NCBI GenBank assembly: GCA_913062845.1
Contig: CAJXVZ010000011.1
Location: forward strand, 1-64,000
Direction: 5' to 3'
DNA: 64,000 nucleotides
Source of the DNA: an uncultured Psychroflexus sp.
Lineage (GTDB): Bacteria; Bacteroidota; Bacteroidia; Flavobacteriales; Flavobacteriaceae
Positions 1-10,094 of this stretch are shown here, in pieces. A model generated the notes under the pieces. That model had not been told where the DNA came from. It was given only the letters and a program-made list of their open reading frames with translations, and did not search any database. Every line of letters begins with the position of its first letter. Within the stretch, counting starts at the first letter, position 1. The position numbers and the translations under genes were made by a program.

Positions 1-137
1 TTCAACACTTTAAATATAAAGCTATTTCTTTTTTTATGCCATAAAATCTCTAAAAATATTAATCGAACTCAGGTTATCAAAAAGCAAAAAAGATAAATCC
101 TAATAATTTCAACATTGAATTTAGGATTGTTCATACA

Positions 138-281
138 ATGAGTCTGCAATGCAAATACGAATTCGAAAAATGCAGAGAAACCAAGGAAATTCTGGATTCT
201 TTAATCTTTATATACCCTAATAATCATAAACTAAAAAGTCTAAAGGAAAATCTTGTATACGAATATGATTTAGAAGATTAA
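138..281 (+). CDS. possible 47-residue protein
   Basis: A short open frame starts at an ATG and ends in TAA directly next to the stop of the convergent small membrane protein gene. The translation begins MSLQCKYEFEKC and is charged, with no signal peptide or membrane segment. The frame is open upstream to about position 63, so it could be the tail of a longer or decayed gene. I recognise no family. It is listed only because it fills the space exactly and has plausible codon use. Confidence 0.2.
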   Translation: MSLQCKYEFEKCRETKEILDSLIFIYPNNHKLKSLKENLVYEYDLED

Positions 282-545
282 CTATTTCAGCTTGGTATAA
301 ATCAAATTGTTTACCAACCATGAAAAAACAGCATATATGATGGTAACGCCTATAACAATGAGGCCTGCTTTCCAATAAAATTCTTCAGTTCCAATTTCTT
401 CAGGTGAATCTATATAAATGATAAGTATATTCAAACCTCCAATCAGTATACCAAAAACTAATCCCTGTGTAAATGTGTATCTAAAAAAGCCTTTTCGCCT
501 TACTCTACGCCACTTCCTCACAAATCTTTTATCACTTTTACTCAA
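282..545 (-). CDS. small two-helix membrane protein, unknown function
   Basis: The 87-residue protein has a very basic N-terminus (KRFVRKWRRVRRKG), then two hydrophobic helices at about residues 28-46 and 58-78, with a short acidic loop between them. By the positive-inside rule the N-terminus should be cytoplasmic. The start is a TTG, since no ATG exists in this frame. The gene lies 8 bp downstream of the CIA30-domain gene and is probably cotranscribed with it. I do not recognise a named family. Confidence 0.55.
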   Translation of the reverse strand: MSKSDKRFVRKWRRVRRKGFFRYTFTQGLVFGILIGGLNILIIYIDSPEEIGTEEFYWKAGLIVIGVTIIYAVFSWLVNNLIYTKLK

Positions 546-553
546 AACAATTT

Positions 554-1090
554 TTATTTTAAACGGATATTATCGATTAATAACTCAAAATCCTGTTCCT
601 TCTTATTTGCTATCAAAAACCTAACTTCTTCTATTGCATCAAAATTGAAATTTGGCATGTTCAACTGTCGGCCTCTGAACTGTGGTGAAAAATCAGCTAA
701 ATCGATCTTTATGGTTTGCCATTCCCCGTTGGTCTTAAATGCTTTCACATAAGACTGCGGTTGGTTTATATCGCTTTTCAATCTGAATTGATATGTTTTT
801 CCGTCTCCTTTTAACCTTAGTACAATCTGAGTATGATTTGGTTTAACCTCTATTTTTGTTGTATGTCTTACAGAGGCAAAACCACCATTATTAGCTAAAG
901 AAACATGACCGGAAAATTCAGCATAACTTTCTTTAGTTAGGCTGATTTCACTTTTAGAGAGACCACCCATCACTCCATCATTTATTACCTGCCAATCATC
1001 AACAGTTTTAGACTTCTGAAAATCGTAAATGATGATACTATTTGTTAACATGAAAACAAAAAAAATAAAGGACTTTTCTAACCAGAACAT
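554..1090 (-). CDS. exported CIA30-domain protein
   Basis: The protein (178 aa) has a hydrophobic N-terminal segment at about residues 7-22 and then a domain of the complex I intermediate-associated protein 30 (CIA30) type. The diagnostic stretch VINDGVMGGLSKSEI is at about residues 35-49. Later beta-rich segments (GKTYQFRLKSD; WQTIKIDL) fit the galactose-binding-like jelly roll of this family. In eukaryotes the family member NDUFAF1 assists complex I assembly; the bacterial role is not established. The ATG at 1090 keeps the export signal, while an internal ATG at 1051 would remove it. Likely cotranscribed with the small membrane protein downstream. Confidence 0.8.
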   Translation of the reverse strand: MFWLEKSFIFFVFMLTNSIIIYDFQKSKTVDDWQVINDGVMGGLSKSEISLTKESYAEFSGHVSLANNGGFASVRHTTKIEVKPNHTQIVLRLKGDGKTYQFRLKSDINQPQSYVKAFKTNGEWQTIKIDLADFSPQFRGRQLNMPNFNFDAIEEVRFLIANKKEQDFELLIDNIRLK

Positions 1091-1239
1091 AATCCAAAAT
1101 TAAAACAAAGAACAATCAAAAAATACTGATAATAGATTTTAATACAATCATTGGTAACCCATCAACAAAGATTAATTACCTATGCATATAACTAAATGTT
1201 TTGTCTGATATCTAAATTATCTGGTTTTAGCTTTATCAA

Positions 1240-3390
1240 CTATTTTAATTCAACAGGTAATTCTTCAAATCCCATATTGTAAAGGGTAAAGGCAAAAATA
1301 TCTACCTGTTCCTGTATCACCATAGAAGTTGGTTTACCTGCGCCATGTCCCGCATCTGTTTCAATCCTGATAAGTACAGGATCATCACCGGCCTGTTTTG
1401 ATTGCAATTCTGCTGCAAACTTAAAGCTATGAGCAGGAACTACCCTGTCGTCGTGATCTCCGGTTGTGATTAAAGTAGCAGGATAGGATTCGCCTGCTTT
1501 TACATTATGAACCGGTGAATAAGCATATAAATATTCGAACATCTCTTTGTTATCCTCAGAAGTTCCGTAATCATAAGCCCATCCCGCTCCTGAAGTAAAA
1601 GTATGGTATCTCAGCATATCTAAAACACCAACAGCCGGTAAAGCAACTTTCATTAGATCAGGTCTTTGGGTCATTGTCGCTCCCACCAACAAACCCCCAT
1701 TAGAACCACCTCTTATGGCTAAAAAGTCTGATGAGGTATAGTTTTCTTTTATCAGATACTCTCCTGCAGCGATGAAATCATCAAATACATTTTGTTTTTG
1801 CATTTTGGTACCTGCTTTATGCCAGGCTTTTCCGTACTCACCACCACCCCTAAGATTTGCAACAGCATAAATTCCTCCTTGTTCTAACCATACGGTGTTT
1901 GCTGTGCTGAAACTTGGCGTAAGTGAGATATTAAAACCCCCGTATCCATAAAGTATCGTTGGATTTTTTCCATTGAGTTCAATCCCCTTTTTATGCGTAA
2001 TAATCATAGGTACTTTAGTGCCATCTTTGGATGTATAAAAGACCTGTTTACTTTCATAGTTTTCAGAATCAAAATCTATTGCCGAAGCTCTGTAAAGCTC
2101 AGATTTGCCGCTATCGATATCATACTTATAAGTTGAACCCGGGGTGACGTAATTAGTAAATCTATAATACAGGTAATCTTTATCCTCATCAGTTCCAAAT
2201 CCGCCAATAGTACCTATTCCGGGTAGTTCTACGTCTCTGACCAATTCTCCGGATTTTGTATATTGTTTTACTTTTGAGATAGCGTCTATCATATATTCGG
2301 CAAATATATAACCTCCACCGGTAGACGGACTTAATACATTTTCTGTTTCGGGAATTACATCAGTCCAGTTTTCTGGTGATAGATCAGGATAACTGGCACT
2401 GACTATTCTGCCGTTTGGTGCGTCCAAGTTTGTATACATTAATAATGTATTTCCATCACTATCAAGCACTGAAACATCATTATCATAATCGCTCATTACC
2501 GGAATTAGGTCTGAATTCGGGTCCGTAAGGTCTTTTACGAATAATTGATTGCCTGATGTAGAAATTCTCGCCGAAATAGCGAGATATCTGTTATCATCCG
2601 TTACGCCTCCTGAGACATAGCGGTGTTTTTCTTCTTCTGTACCTCCAAAAACTAATTTGTCCTCAGCTTGTGAAGTGCCAAGCTTATGGAAATATAATTT
2701 ATGTTGGTCTGTTTTTGCAGAAAGCTCGCTACCATCCGGCTTATCATAACTGGAGTAGTAAAAGCCTTCATTTTCCTTCCAGGAAACACCACTGAACTTG
2801 ATGTCTACCAATGTATCCTCGATGACTTCTTTCGTTTCCACATCGCTAATGATTATTTTGCGCCAGTCACTTCCACCTTCAGAAATAGAATGTGCGAGTA
2901 TTTTACCGTTTTCTGAAAAACTTAAGCCCGCTAAAGATGTAGTTCCATCTTCGCTGAAAGTATTTGGATCTAAAAACACTTCAGCATCTTCCTCATTCTG
3001 TTCCTTTTTATATCTGTATAAAACTGACTGATTCTGCAACCCATCATTTTTATAAAAATAAAAATAATCGCCTTCTTCAAAAGGAGCGCTTATTTTCTCA
3101 TAATTCCAGATCTCCGTTAGTCTTTCATTGAGCGCATCTCGAAAAGGAATCTTGTCCAGAAAATTCTGGGTCACCTTATTTTGAGCTTTTACCCAATTTT
3201 CAGTTTCTTCACTTCTGTCATCTTCTAGCCAGCGGTAAGGGTCTTTAACTTCTGTCCCAAAATAGGTATCTACAGTATCTACTTTTTTGGTTTCAGGGTA
3301 ATCAATATTATTTTTAAAACTTTCGTTTTCCTTATTTTGGCAGGATACTAGAGCAAAGCAGATAATCATAAAGCTGAGTAGGTATTTCAT
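1240..3390 (-). CDS. prolyl oligopeptidase family (S9A) lipoprotein
   Basis: This is a full-length prolyl oligopeptidase: an N-terminal beta-propeller (about residues 30-430) and a C-terminal alpha/beta hydrolase. The opening segment ([16 protein letters not shown]) is typical of S9A enzymes. The catalytic serine is in GGSNGG, the aspartate in GDHDDRV and the histidine in DAGHGAG. It should cleave short peptides after proline. A lipobox (LVSC) follows a hydrophobic stretch, so the mature enzyme is a lipoprotein of the cell envelope. I chose the ATG at 3390, directly before KYLLSF; the frame extends to a TTG at 3411. Monocistronic, divergent from the giant T9SS gene. Confidence 0.93.
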   Translation of the reverse strand: MKYLLSFMIICFALVSCQNKENESFKNNIDYPETKKVDTVDTYFGTEVKDPYRWLEDDRSEETENWVKAQNKVTQNFLDKIPFRDALNERLTEIWNYEKISAPFEEGDYFYFYKNDGLQNQSVLYRYKKEQNEEDAEVFLDPNTFSEDGTTSLAGLSFSENGKILAHSISEGGSDWRKIIISDVETKEVIEDTLVDIKFSGVSWKENEGFYYSSYDKPDGSELSAKTDQHKLYFHKLGTSQAEDKLVFGGTEEEKHRYVSGGVTDDNRYLAISARISTSGNQLFVKDLTDPNSDLIPVMSDYDNDVSVLDSDGNTLLMYTNLDAPNGRIVSASYPDLSPENWTDVIPETENVLSPSTGGGYIFAEYMIDAISKVKQYTKSGELVRDVELPGIGTIGGFGTDEDKDYLYYRFTNYVTPGSTYKYDIDSGKSELYRASAIDFDSENYESKQVFYTSKDGTKVPMIITHKKGIELNGKNPTILYGYGGFNISLTPSFSTANTVWLEQGGIYAVANLRGGGEYGKAWHKAGTKMQKQNVFDDFIAAGEYLIKENYTSSDFLAIRGGSNGGLLVGATMTQRPDLMKVALPAVGVLDMLRYHTFTSGAGWAYDYGTSEDNKEMFEYLYAYSPVHNVKAGESYPATLITTGDHDDRVVPAHSFKFAAELQSKQAGDDPVLIRIETDAGHGAGKPTSMVIQEQVDIFAFTLYNMGFEELPVELK

Positions 3391-3623
3391 AATATTATTT
3401 TTATTATTCAAAAGTACTAATTTTAAATATTTTTATATTTCACAAATAATATAAAAAACACCATAAATTTACAAAAAAACATCTTCTGATGGATTTAATT
3501 TAATATCAACATAACTTATGATTTATTTCAATAAATATTTACAATTATGTAGTTTTTTTTAGGGTGTCATTTTTTTATTATAAATTGCCCTGGATAATAA
3601 TTATATTTAGTTGGTTATCTAAT

Positions 3624-6600
3624 ATGAAAAACAATATAGTTTTAAGCATATTATTTCTTTTTTGTCATATACTCTCCTTTGCTCAAACTCCACCGGTTAC
3701 TGCAAATGATAGTTACACAACGGAGATTGACACACCATTAACAATAAATGCTGCAAACGGGCTCCTCAGTAATGATACAGACGCTGATGGTGATACCTTA
3801 AATGTAATTGGATTTATTATCAACGGTGACGTATATGCTCCCGGGCAAACGGTTTCTACTTTAGGTGGAAGTGTAACTATAAACGCAGACGGCAGTTTTT
3901 CATATAATCCCAGTAACGGCTTTGATGGTAGTGTGCCTCTTATTGCTTATATTATTTCAGATGGGTCGCTAAATAGTTATGGAAACCTAAATCTAACTAT
4001 TACCAGTCCAGGACCTGCAACCGCTACACCTGACTTTGACACTGCAGATATTAATACTACTCTGAATGTGTCTGCCCCTGGCGTTTTGGCGAATGATACT
4101 TTTGAGGACGAAAATACGATTCAGGTAGTCTCTTTTACTATAAATGGCAACACATATAATGCTGGACAGACTGCAAACACAAGTGCGGGCACTTTTACGC
4201 TGTTTGCAGACGGAAGCTACACATTTACACCTGCAAGCGGATACACCGGTGATGTACCTGAAATTGTCTATACGATTTCTGACGGGACAGAGTCGAGTAC
4301 TTCGTCATTATTTTTGACGGTTGAAAATGTAGAGGAAATAATCCAATTGCAGGCCTTGAGCTCCTGTAATCAAGGTTTTACACCTGAAGGTAATTACAAA
4401 ATCAGATATCAATTTGGCATTAGAAATTTAAGTAATGCCAGAGACTATCATTCCTCAAGTATGATAAATGCTATACAGGTTGTTAAGGATTTTGCCAGTA
4501 TATATGGCCCAGGCTGTGTTATAGAACTTGATGATTTTAATATTATTTCACCTCCGGTTGATGATTTTGTTGGAAATCCTTATCCCATTGATTTTGATAA
4601 TGATGCGGTTAATCAAAGTTTTTTAAGTGGTACTGAAAATAATTTATTTACTGATTTTTCTGTCGACAATTCAGTCTTATACCCAAGACAAAGGGTCAGT
4701 ATTTCATTTTGTCTGATTGTTGAACCCTTTTGTGACGGAAGACCTAATCCAACGCCATCCGGATCTGGGATAGATTTTGAAGCAGAATTAAACCTCACAT
4801 CATCAAATGGTGATTTAGATTCAACACTTCTACTTGAGGATTTTCACACAACAGAAGCAATTATTACTGCCGGTTTTTTAATTCCTGAGAATTCCCCTCC
4901 GGTAAATCCTGATGGCACTTACGATTTCACAAATACTATTGTTATTAAAAATGATGGTAATGCCGTGGCAAATAACGTAAATTTCAATTTGGGATTAGGT
5001 AATTTCATTGATAACACCCTGTCATTTAACACCTTAACAATAACACAAACCTCAGGACCGCCGGTAAATATTAATACTAATTTTGACGGAGACACGAATT
5101 CACTTCTATTACAACCCGGTAATAGCTTGGCACCAGATGAAAGCATTACATTAGAGATTTTTCACATTTTGGACCCTGTTGGCACCAGTGGAAATATAAA
5201 TTTTTCGCAGCCTAATCCATCTCAAACTCAGGGACCATTAGACGGATTTGATGATAGCTTGCCTGAAAACAGTAGAATATACTCTTTTGCTATTTGGGAA
5301 GATGGGCTTGGCAATCATCTTGACAGGTATTATACACTTGGCTCACTGGATCAGGAATTAAGTAATGATCAGTGCATTTGCACTGCGCAAAGAATGACTT
5401 TCGCTTTTTTATCTTCCTCCTCAAGCCTCAAAGAAATTGTAAATATAGATAGTGCACCGGGAGGTATTTTAGAATATGAAGAAATAACATTTCATCTAAC
5501 CGTCACAAATACAAGTCCTGTGGTGGAATTAACTGATTTAATTCTTCAGGACAACCTCTCCGAAATTTGTGATGTTGATCCAATTTCGGTTACAACTCCA
5601 GAGATAGTATCCAGCACCGCAACTGTAAATCCAAATTTGAATCCAAATTACGACGGCATCAATGATATTGATATTTTTGATGGCAATTCAGGGTTAATAA
5701 ATACCGGCGAGTCTATCACAGTTGAAATCACTTTGGTATTCAGTGAGGATTGTATTGGAGAAAACATCATAAATTTTTCCGGAGTAGATCCTGTTGGAAA
5801 CTTGGCGGCATCTGAGGCTTCAATACCTGTAGACACTTCCAATGATAATGATAATGATGGTATATCAAATTTAATTGATATTGACGATGATAATGATACT
5901 ATTTTAGACGTTGAAGAGTCCAATGGTGGCGATCCTCTGGATGATGACGATGGTGATTTTGTACCAAATTACAGAGACACCGACTTTGGACCAGATGCCA
6001 ATAATGATGGTATTGTAGACAGTTTCGATTTTGATGGCGATGGCGTTCCAAATCATTTTGACCTCGATGCAGATGGCGATGGCATTTTTGATATCCAGGA
6101 AGTCAATAATCAAGGGGTTGATACAGACGATGATGGCATGACTAACAATCCAGTTGGTTTCAATGGTCTGGACAACACTGTCGAAACTGATGATACCGGA
6201 AATGCAGCAGTTCTGTACACTATTCCCAATACTGATAATGATCCCAACAACAATTATCTGGATATCGATTCCGATGGTGATGGTATTGTTGATAATATTG
6301 AAGCTCAGCCAACCGATAATTATTTAACACCTTTGAATGTGGTTTCTGATGAAGGTGTAGATGATGCCTACCCTAATGGTCTTGTACCTGTAGATACAGA
6401 AGGTGATGGAATTCCAGACTATATAGACATTAACTCAGATGATGATATCCGGGATGACATTGTTGAAGGTTGGGACTTTGATAGTGATGGCACTCCGGAA
6501 ACTATTGCCTCTGAAAATGATGCCGACAATGATGGGCTTGACGACGCTTATGATAATAATACGGCTCAAGTCAATCCATCAAACAGCCAAATTCCTCAGG

Positions 6601-8003
6601 ATTTTCCTAATATTGATTACGATGTGACGGAAGAAAGAGACTGGCGGGAACCTATGGCGATTGTCGTCATTATTTCAGATGTTACAGAAATTGAAGGCAA
6701 TGAACTGGAGTTTACTATATCGTTAGTGAGATATATTGATAATTCTGAATTTATTCAGTCCTCTGAACCTATCGAAATAACCCTTTCTACAAGTGATGGC
6801 AGCGATAATGCCGGACAATATAACATTGCAATTGCTCCATTCGATTATATTCCGGTTGAAGGAGTTGATATTGTGATACCAGCTTTTACTCAACAATCTT
6901 CTTTTGTAGTTTCCTCTCTGGATGATAATATTTCTGAATTGGATGAATTATTCACATTAAATGCCAGTATTTCATCAAATAATACAGTCAATTCAAATGC
7001 AGAAGGCATAGGTACAATTTTAGATGACGAGCCTTTACCAACAGTCTCCATGAATGATGACATTGTTTTTGAAGGAGAGGATCTCATTTATAATATTTCG
7101 ATAGATATACCGAGTTCAACACCTGTTGTCATTGATATGGTCAGTGCAGATGTAACTGCAATTGCCAATGCAGATTACGATCCCATAAGCTCTCAGTATA
7201 GCATTGAACCAACAATAGACCCCGGTATTCCTAACCTTACAGTACCATCTTTTAATGTTATAACTTTATTAGATAATCAAAATGAAGAAGACGAGGAATA
7301 CCTTAATTTAGTAGGTAATGTAATAAGTAATAATGTGACCAATCCAGCTATTATTCAGTTGGGAACAATTTTGGATGTAGACCCGGATCCTTTGGTCGTT
7401 ATTTCAGATGATGTAGTTATTGAAGGGAATACCCTTGAGTTCACACTAAGCTTGTTAAATGCAGAGCAAGAACTTATGACCAATTACCTACCCATTGATT
7501 TTGAATTAGAAACTATAGATGTTACAACTACTTTAAATCTGGACTATCAATATTTTAATGAATTTGATTTGATACCTGCAGGAGATTCAACTTTAACTAT
7601 ACAGATTCCTACATTCAACGACAATCTTAACGAAAACAATGAATTTATGAATCTTTCTGCAACCATTATTTCTGGAACAGTTTCAAACACCTCGAATGTT
7701 GTATTAGGCTTGGGTACGATTATAGATAATGATATTCCTAATTTATTCACGCCAAATAATGACGGACAAAGTGATGTATTCAGAATAGGAAACTTAGAAA
7801 ACTATCCTAACTTCAAGTTGATCATATTTGACAGATGGGGCGGCGAAATATATAATTACAGTAATAACGGCAATACCAGCCCACAATGGTGGGATGGCAC
7901 TAATAATGGCAATCCTGTTATTGAAGGCGTATATTTTTATGAATTAGATTATAATGATGGTGTTACCAAGCCGAAAACCGGATTTATTCAATTGGCGAGA
8001 TGA
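3624..8003 (+). CDS. giant surface protein with T9SS type B (gliding-motility-associated) C-terminal domain
   Basis: A secreted protein of about 1459 residues. After a signal peptide ending in SFAQ come two cadherin/VCBS-like modules (ANDSYTTEID...LLSNDTDADGD and a second copy with VLANDTFEDEN). Next are DUF11-like beta modules, an Asp-rich thrombospondin type 3-like calcium-binding stretch (repeated DxDxDG units, coded at about 5840-6560), Calx-beta-like modules (EIEGNELEFTISL; VIEGNTLEFTLSL) and a C-terminal CHU_C/gliding-motility-type domain starting FTPNNDGQSDVFRI. That last domain is the type B sorting signal for type IX secretion. The protein probably acts as a calcium-stabilised adhesin. 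I chose the ATG at 3624 over an upstream in-frame start at 3564 because the signal peptide begins there. It overlaps the PorP/SprF gene by 4 bp. Confidence 0.9.
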   Translation: MKNNIVLSILFLFCHILSFAQTPPVTANDSYTTEIDTPLTINAANGLLSNDTDADGDTLNVIGFIINGDVYAPGQTVSTLGGSVTINADGSFSYNPSNGFDGSVPLIAYIISDGSLNSYGNLNLTITSPGPATATPDFDTADINTTLNVSAPGVLANDTFEDENTIQVVSFTINGNTYNAGQTANTSAGTFTLFADGSYTFTPASGYTGDVPEIVYTISDGTESSTSSLFLTVENVEEIIQLQALSSCNQGFTPEGNYKIRYQFGIRNLSNARDYHSSSMINAIQVVKDFASIYGPGCVIELDDFNIISPPVDDFVGNPYPIDFDNDAVNQSFLSGTENNLFTDFSVDNSVLYPRQRVSISFCLIVEPFCDGRPNPTPSGSGIDFEAELNLTSSNGDLDSTLLLEDFHTTEAIITAGFLIPENSPPVNPDGTYDFTNTIVIKNDGNAVANNVNFNLGLGNFIDNTLSFNTLTITQTSGPPVNINTNFDGDTNSLLLQPGNSLAPDESITLEIFHILDPVGTSGNINFSQPNPSQTQGPLDGFDDSLPENSRIYSFAIWEDGLGNHLDRYYTLGSLDQELSNDQCICTAQRMTFAFLSSSSSLKEIVNIDSAPGGILEYEEITFHLTVTNTSPVVELTDLILQDNLSEICDVDPISVTTPEIVSSTATVNPNLNPNYDGINDIDIFDGNSGLINTGESITVEITLVFSEDCIGENIINFSGVDPVGNLAASEASIPVDTSNDNDNDGISNLIDIDDDNDTILDVEESNGGDPLDDDDGDFVPNYRDTDFGPDANNDGIVDSFDFDGDGVPNHFDLDADGDGIFDIQEVNNQGVDTDDDGMTNNPVGFNGLDNTVETDDTGNAAVLYTIPNTDNDPNNNYLDIDSDGDGIVDNIEAQPTDNYLTPLNVVSDEGVDDAYPNGLVPVDTEGDGIPDYIDINSDDDIRDDIVEGWDFDSDGTPETIASENDADNDGLDDAYDNNTAQVNPSNSQIPQDFPNIDYDVTEERDWREPMAIVVIISDVTEIEGNELEFTISLVRYIDNSEFIQSSEPIEITLSTSDGSDNAGQYNIAIAPFDYIPVEGVDIVIPAFTQQSSFVVSSLDDNISELDELFTLNASISSNNTVNSNAEGIGTILDDEPLPTVSMNDDIVFEGEDLIYNISIDIPSSTPVVIDMVSADVTAIANADYDPISSQYSIEPTIDPGIPNLTVPSFNVITLLDNQNEEDEEYLNLVGNVISNNVTNPAIIQLGTILDVDPDPLVVISDDVVIEGNTLEFTLSLLNAEQELMTNYLPIDFELETIDVTTTLNLDYQYFNEFDLIPAGDSTLTIQIPTFNDNLNENNEFMNLSATIISGTVSNTSNVVLGLGTIIDNDIPNLFTPNNDGQSDVFRIGNLENYPNFKLIIFDRWGGEIYNYSNNGNTSPQWWDGTNNGNPVIEGVYFYELDYNDGVTKPKTGFIQLAR

Positions 8004-8962
8004 TAGAGCAGTTTTTTAAATACAAGTATTCAAAGACTAAAACCTATTTGTTTTATTTAGGTGCTTTTTTATTTTGCTTTTTTAATACTAATGCTCAGCA
8101 AGTGCCTCACTACGCGCAGTACATGTATAATACACAAGTATTAAATCCTGCATTTGTAGGTTTGCGGTCTGATTTTAACGCTACTTTATTATCACGAGGT
8201 CAATGGGTAAATGTCGATGGCGCACCTCAAACCACCACTTTTTCAGTAAACACGAGATTAAATTCAGGTTTTGGTCTTGGTGCCGTTGTTATAAGCGATC
8301 AAATTGGTCTTCTAAATAATACCAACACAAGCTTAAATGTATCCTATACTATCCCTACCTCTCAAAATGGAAGACTGGCTCTAGGCTTAAAGGGTGGTCT
8401 TGGTTTTTACAATAATGATTTGGCAAGTGGAATAACTGTAGATAATGAAGTCTATGCTTCTACAACCGGAGAGTTTTTTGATCTTGGTTTTGGTATGCTT
8501 TACAGCACAAACAAGTTTTATGTCGGTTTATCTGCTATGAATTTATTTGAATCACCGATGTTCTTCCTGGATGAAAGCCAATCGACAATTAAAGGTTTGG
8601 AACGCGCAAATTATTTTTTGACCGGTGGAACTGTTTTTGAACTTTCGAGGTTTGGTGACATCAAATTCCTGCCTTCTACGATGATAAAATACACACCTAC
8701 TTTACCAATTTCCATTGACCTGAATGCTAACTTCAGGTTTAATAATATTTTTGAAGTTGGTGTATCTTATCGACATCAAAACTCAGTCAGCGCCATGGCA
8801 TCGGTCATTTTATATAACAGGATACGTATTGGTTATGCTTATGAGAACTACTTTACCACAGCGGTTCAGAATTTGAATACACACGAAATTATTCTACGTG
8901 TAGACCTTAAACTCAATCGAAAAAACAAATGGTTGTTTTTGGATTGTTGTAGTTATAAATAA
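8000..8962 (+). CDS. PorP/SprF family T9SS outer-membrane protein
   Basis: The 320-residue protein has a hydrophobic export signal ending near NTNAQ, followed by the family hallmark HYAQYMYNTQVLNPAFVG. The rest is a predicted beta-barrel with alternating strands. PorP/SprF proteins often sit directly downstream of a type B sorted giant protein and help its secretion or surface anchoring, and this pair fits: the genes overlap in an ATGA and must be cotranscribed and translationally coupled. The protein ends in KNKWLFLDCCSYK. The inferred role is as the dedicated partner of the adhesin encoded upstream. Confidence 0.93.
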   Translation: MIEQFFKYKYSKTKTYLFYLGAFLFCFFNTNAQQVPHYAQYMYNTQVLNPAFVGLRSDFNATLLSRGQWVNVDGAPQTTTFSVNTRLNSGFGLGAVVISDQIGLLNNTNTSLNVSYTIPTSQNGRLALGLKGGLGFYNNDLASGITVDNEVYASTTGEFFDLGFGMLYSTNKFYVGLSAMNLFESPMFFLDESQSTIKGLERANYFLTGGTVFELSRFGDIKFLPSTMIKYTPTLPISIDLNANFRFNNIFEVGVSYRHQNSVSAMASVILYNRIRIGYAYENYFTTAVQNLNTHEIILRVDLKLNRKNKWLFLDCCSYK

Positions 8963-8982
8963 TTCTAAGGCTATTTTGTTTT

Positions 8983-10005
8983 TCAATTGTACCTTAAATA
9001 AATGTCACTAACTATTTTCTGAGCTCTTTTCCCATACACCGAAAACCTATTATTCTGCCAATTTTTATATTTTTCCGGCGCATGAAACCACTTCCATAAA
9101 AACCCGCCGGCAAACCAGTCTTTACCCCATACACTTTCAAATACAGCCTGAAGCAAGACGGCTTGTGCATCTTCATTGATTTGCCCTTCAATTCTTCTGG
9201 AATCCCAGGGTTCTTTTCCGGCAAAGTCAATACTACGATAACCAAATTCAGTAAATAATATCGGCTGTTGGTGTGCTTCAGACAATAATTTCAATTGACG
9301 ATTTAAAATTTCCCATCGGTTTTTAACATCTGCTAAATTCGGCATCTTCTGCTCAGATATAGGAAAATAAGCATCTACACCTATGAAATCCAAATCAGAC
9401 CAGAACGGGACATTATCAATTTTATCCCAATTCTCAGCATAGGTAAACTGACCCGAATAAACTTCTTGAACAGACAAATTCAAATCTTCCCAAAAATTTG
9501 GTCTTTCTTCAACAAAAGCATTCAGCTCTGTACCTAAACAAAATATTTCAGCATTCGTACCTTCAGCTACTTCTGCATAATCAAGGATCATCTTTTTGTA
9601 TTGTTCTTCATATGCCTGCCAGTCTTCTTCTGATATCATTGAAATGTTTCCGGTAAAATCGCCATTGCCGATCCAGATTTGTGGTTTCAACATCACTTTA
9701 ATGCCGTATTTATGCATCATTGCTATACTTTGTCTTACGCCTGCCATGCGTTCACCATACCATTGCCTGGGGTGATTGTAATGTAATTCAGGACTGTTTA
9801 TATTTTTCATAAATCCAAAAGGCATGATTGAAACCCAGTTGGCATGCATCTTCAGAACAGGCTCAACATGACTCTGTTGAATGGTATCTCTGGAAGCTAC
9901 AAAGCTAAGGCCGTTTATCTTATTTACTATTTCAGATTGGGGCTTACACTGGGTTAGTATTCCCAGACTATACAGCAGAATTATAATAAATTTTAACTTT
10001 TGCAA
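8983..10005 (-). CDS. GH113-like glycoside hydrolase, probable lipoprotein
   Basis: The protein (340 aa) has a hydrophobic N-terminus ending in LTQC, a permissive lipobox, then a TIM-barrel hydrolase domain resembling family GH113. The likely acid/base glutamate is in FCLGTELNAF and the nucleophile in ILFTEFGYRS. Other barrel landmarks are LKPQIWIG, DFIGVDAYFP and a Trp-rich end (GGFLWKWFH). Characterised GH113 enzymes are beta-mannanases, but substrate is not provable here. No ATG gives the signal peptide, so the start is the TTG at 10005. It is convergent with the PorP/SprF gene and divergent from the FAD oxidoreductase gene. No SusCD pair is adjacent. Confidence 0.8.
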   Translation of the reverse strand: MQKLKFIIILLYSLGILTQCKPQSEIVNKINGLSFVASRDTIQQSHVEPVLKMHANWVSIMPFGFMKNINSPELHYNHPRQWYGERMAGVRQSIAMMHKYGIKVMLKPQIWIGNGDFTGNISMISEEDWQAYEEQYKKMILDYAEVAEGTNAEIFCLGTELNAFVEERPNFWEDLNLSVQEVYSGQFTYAENWDKIDNVPFWSDLDFIGVDAYFPISEQKMPNLADVKNRWEILNRQLKLLSEAHQQPILFTEFGYRSIDFAGKEPWDSRRIEGQINEDAQAVLLQAVFESVWGKDWFAGGFLWKWFHAPEKYKNWQNNRFSVYGKRAQKIVSDIYLRYN

Positions 10006-10094
10006 AAGACTATTGTTTACTTTTATATCGTAAATATCTACAAATGTTTAGTTTTACTTAGACATTTTAACCATTTGTATTTTAAAAAACAATA

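Noticed and set aside
1095-1102. TAATTTTG before the CIA30-domain gene as promoter
   Set aside because: It is only 5 bp from the ATG, which leaves no room for a transcript start unless the protein begins at the internal ATG.
9012-9245. 77-codon frame within the GH113-like gene
   Set aside because: It lies wholly inside the well-supported hydrolase gene on the same strand in another frame.
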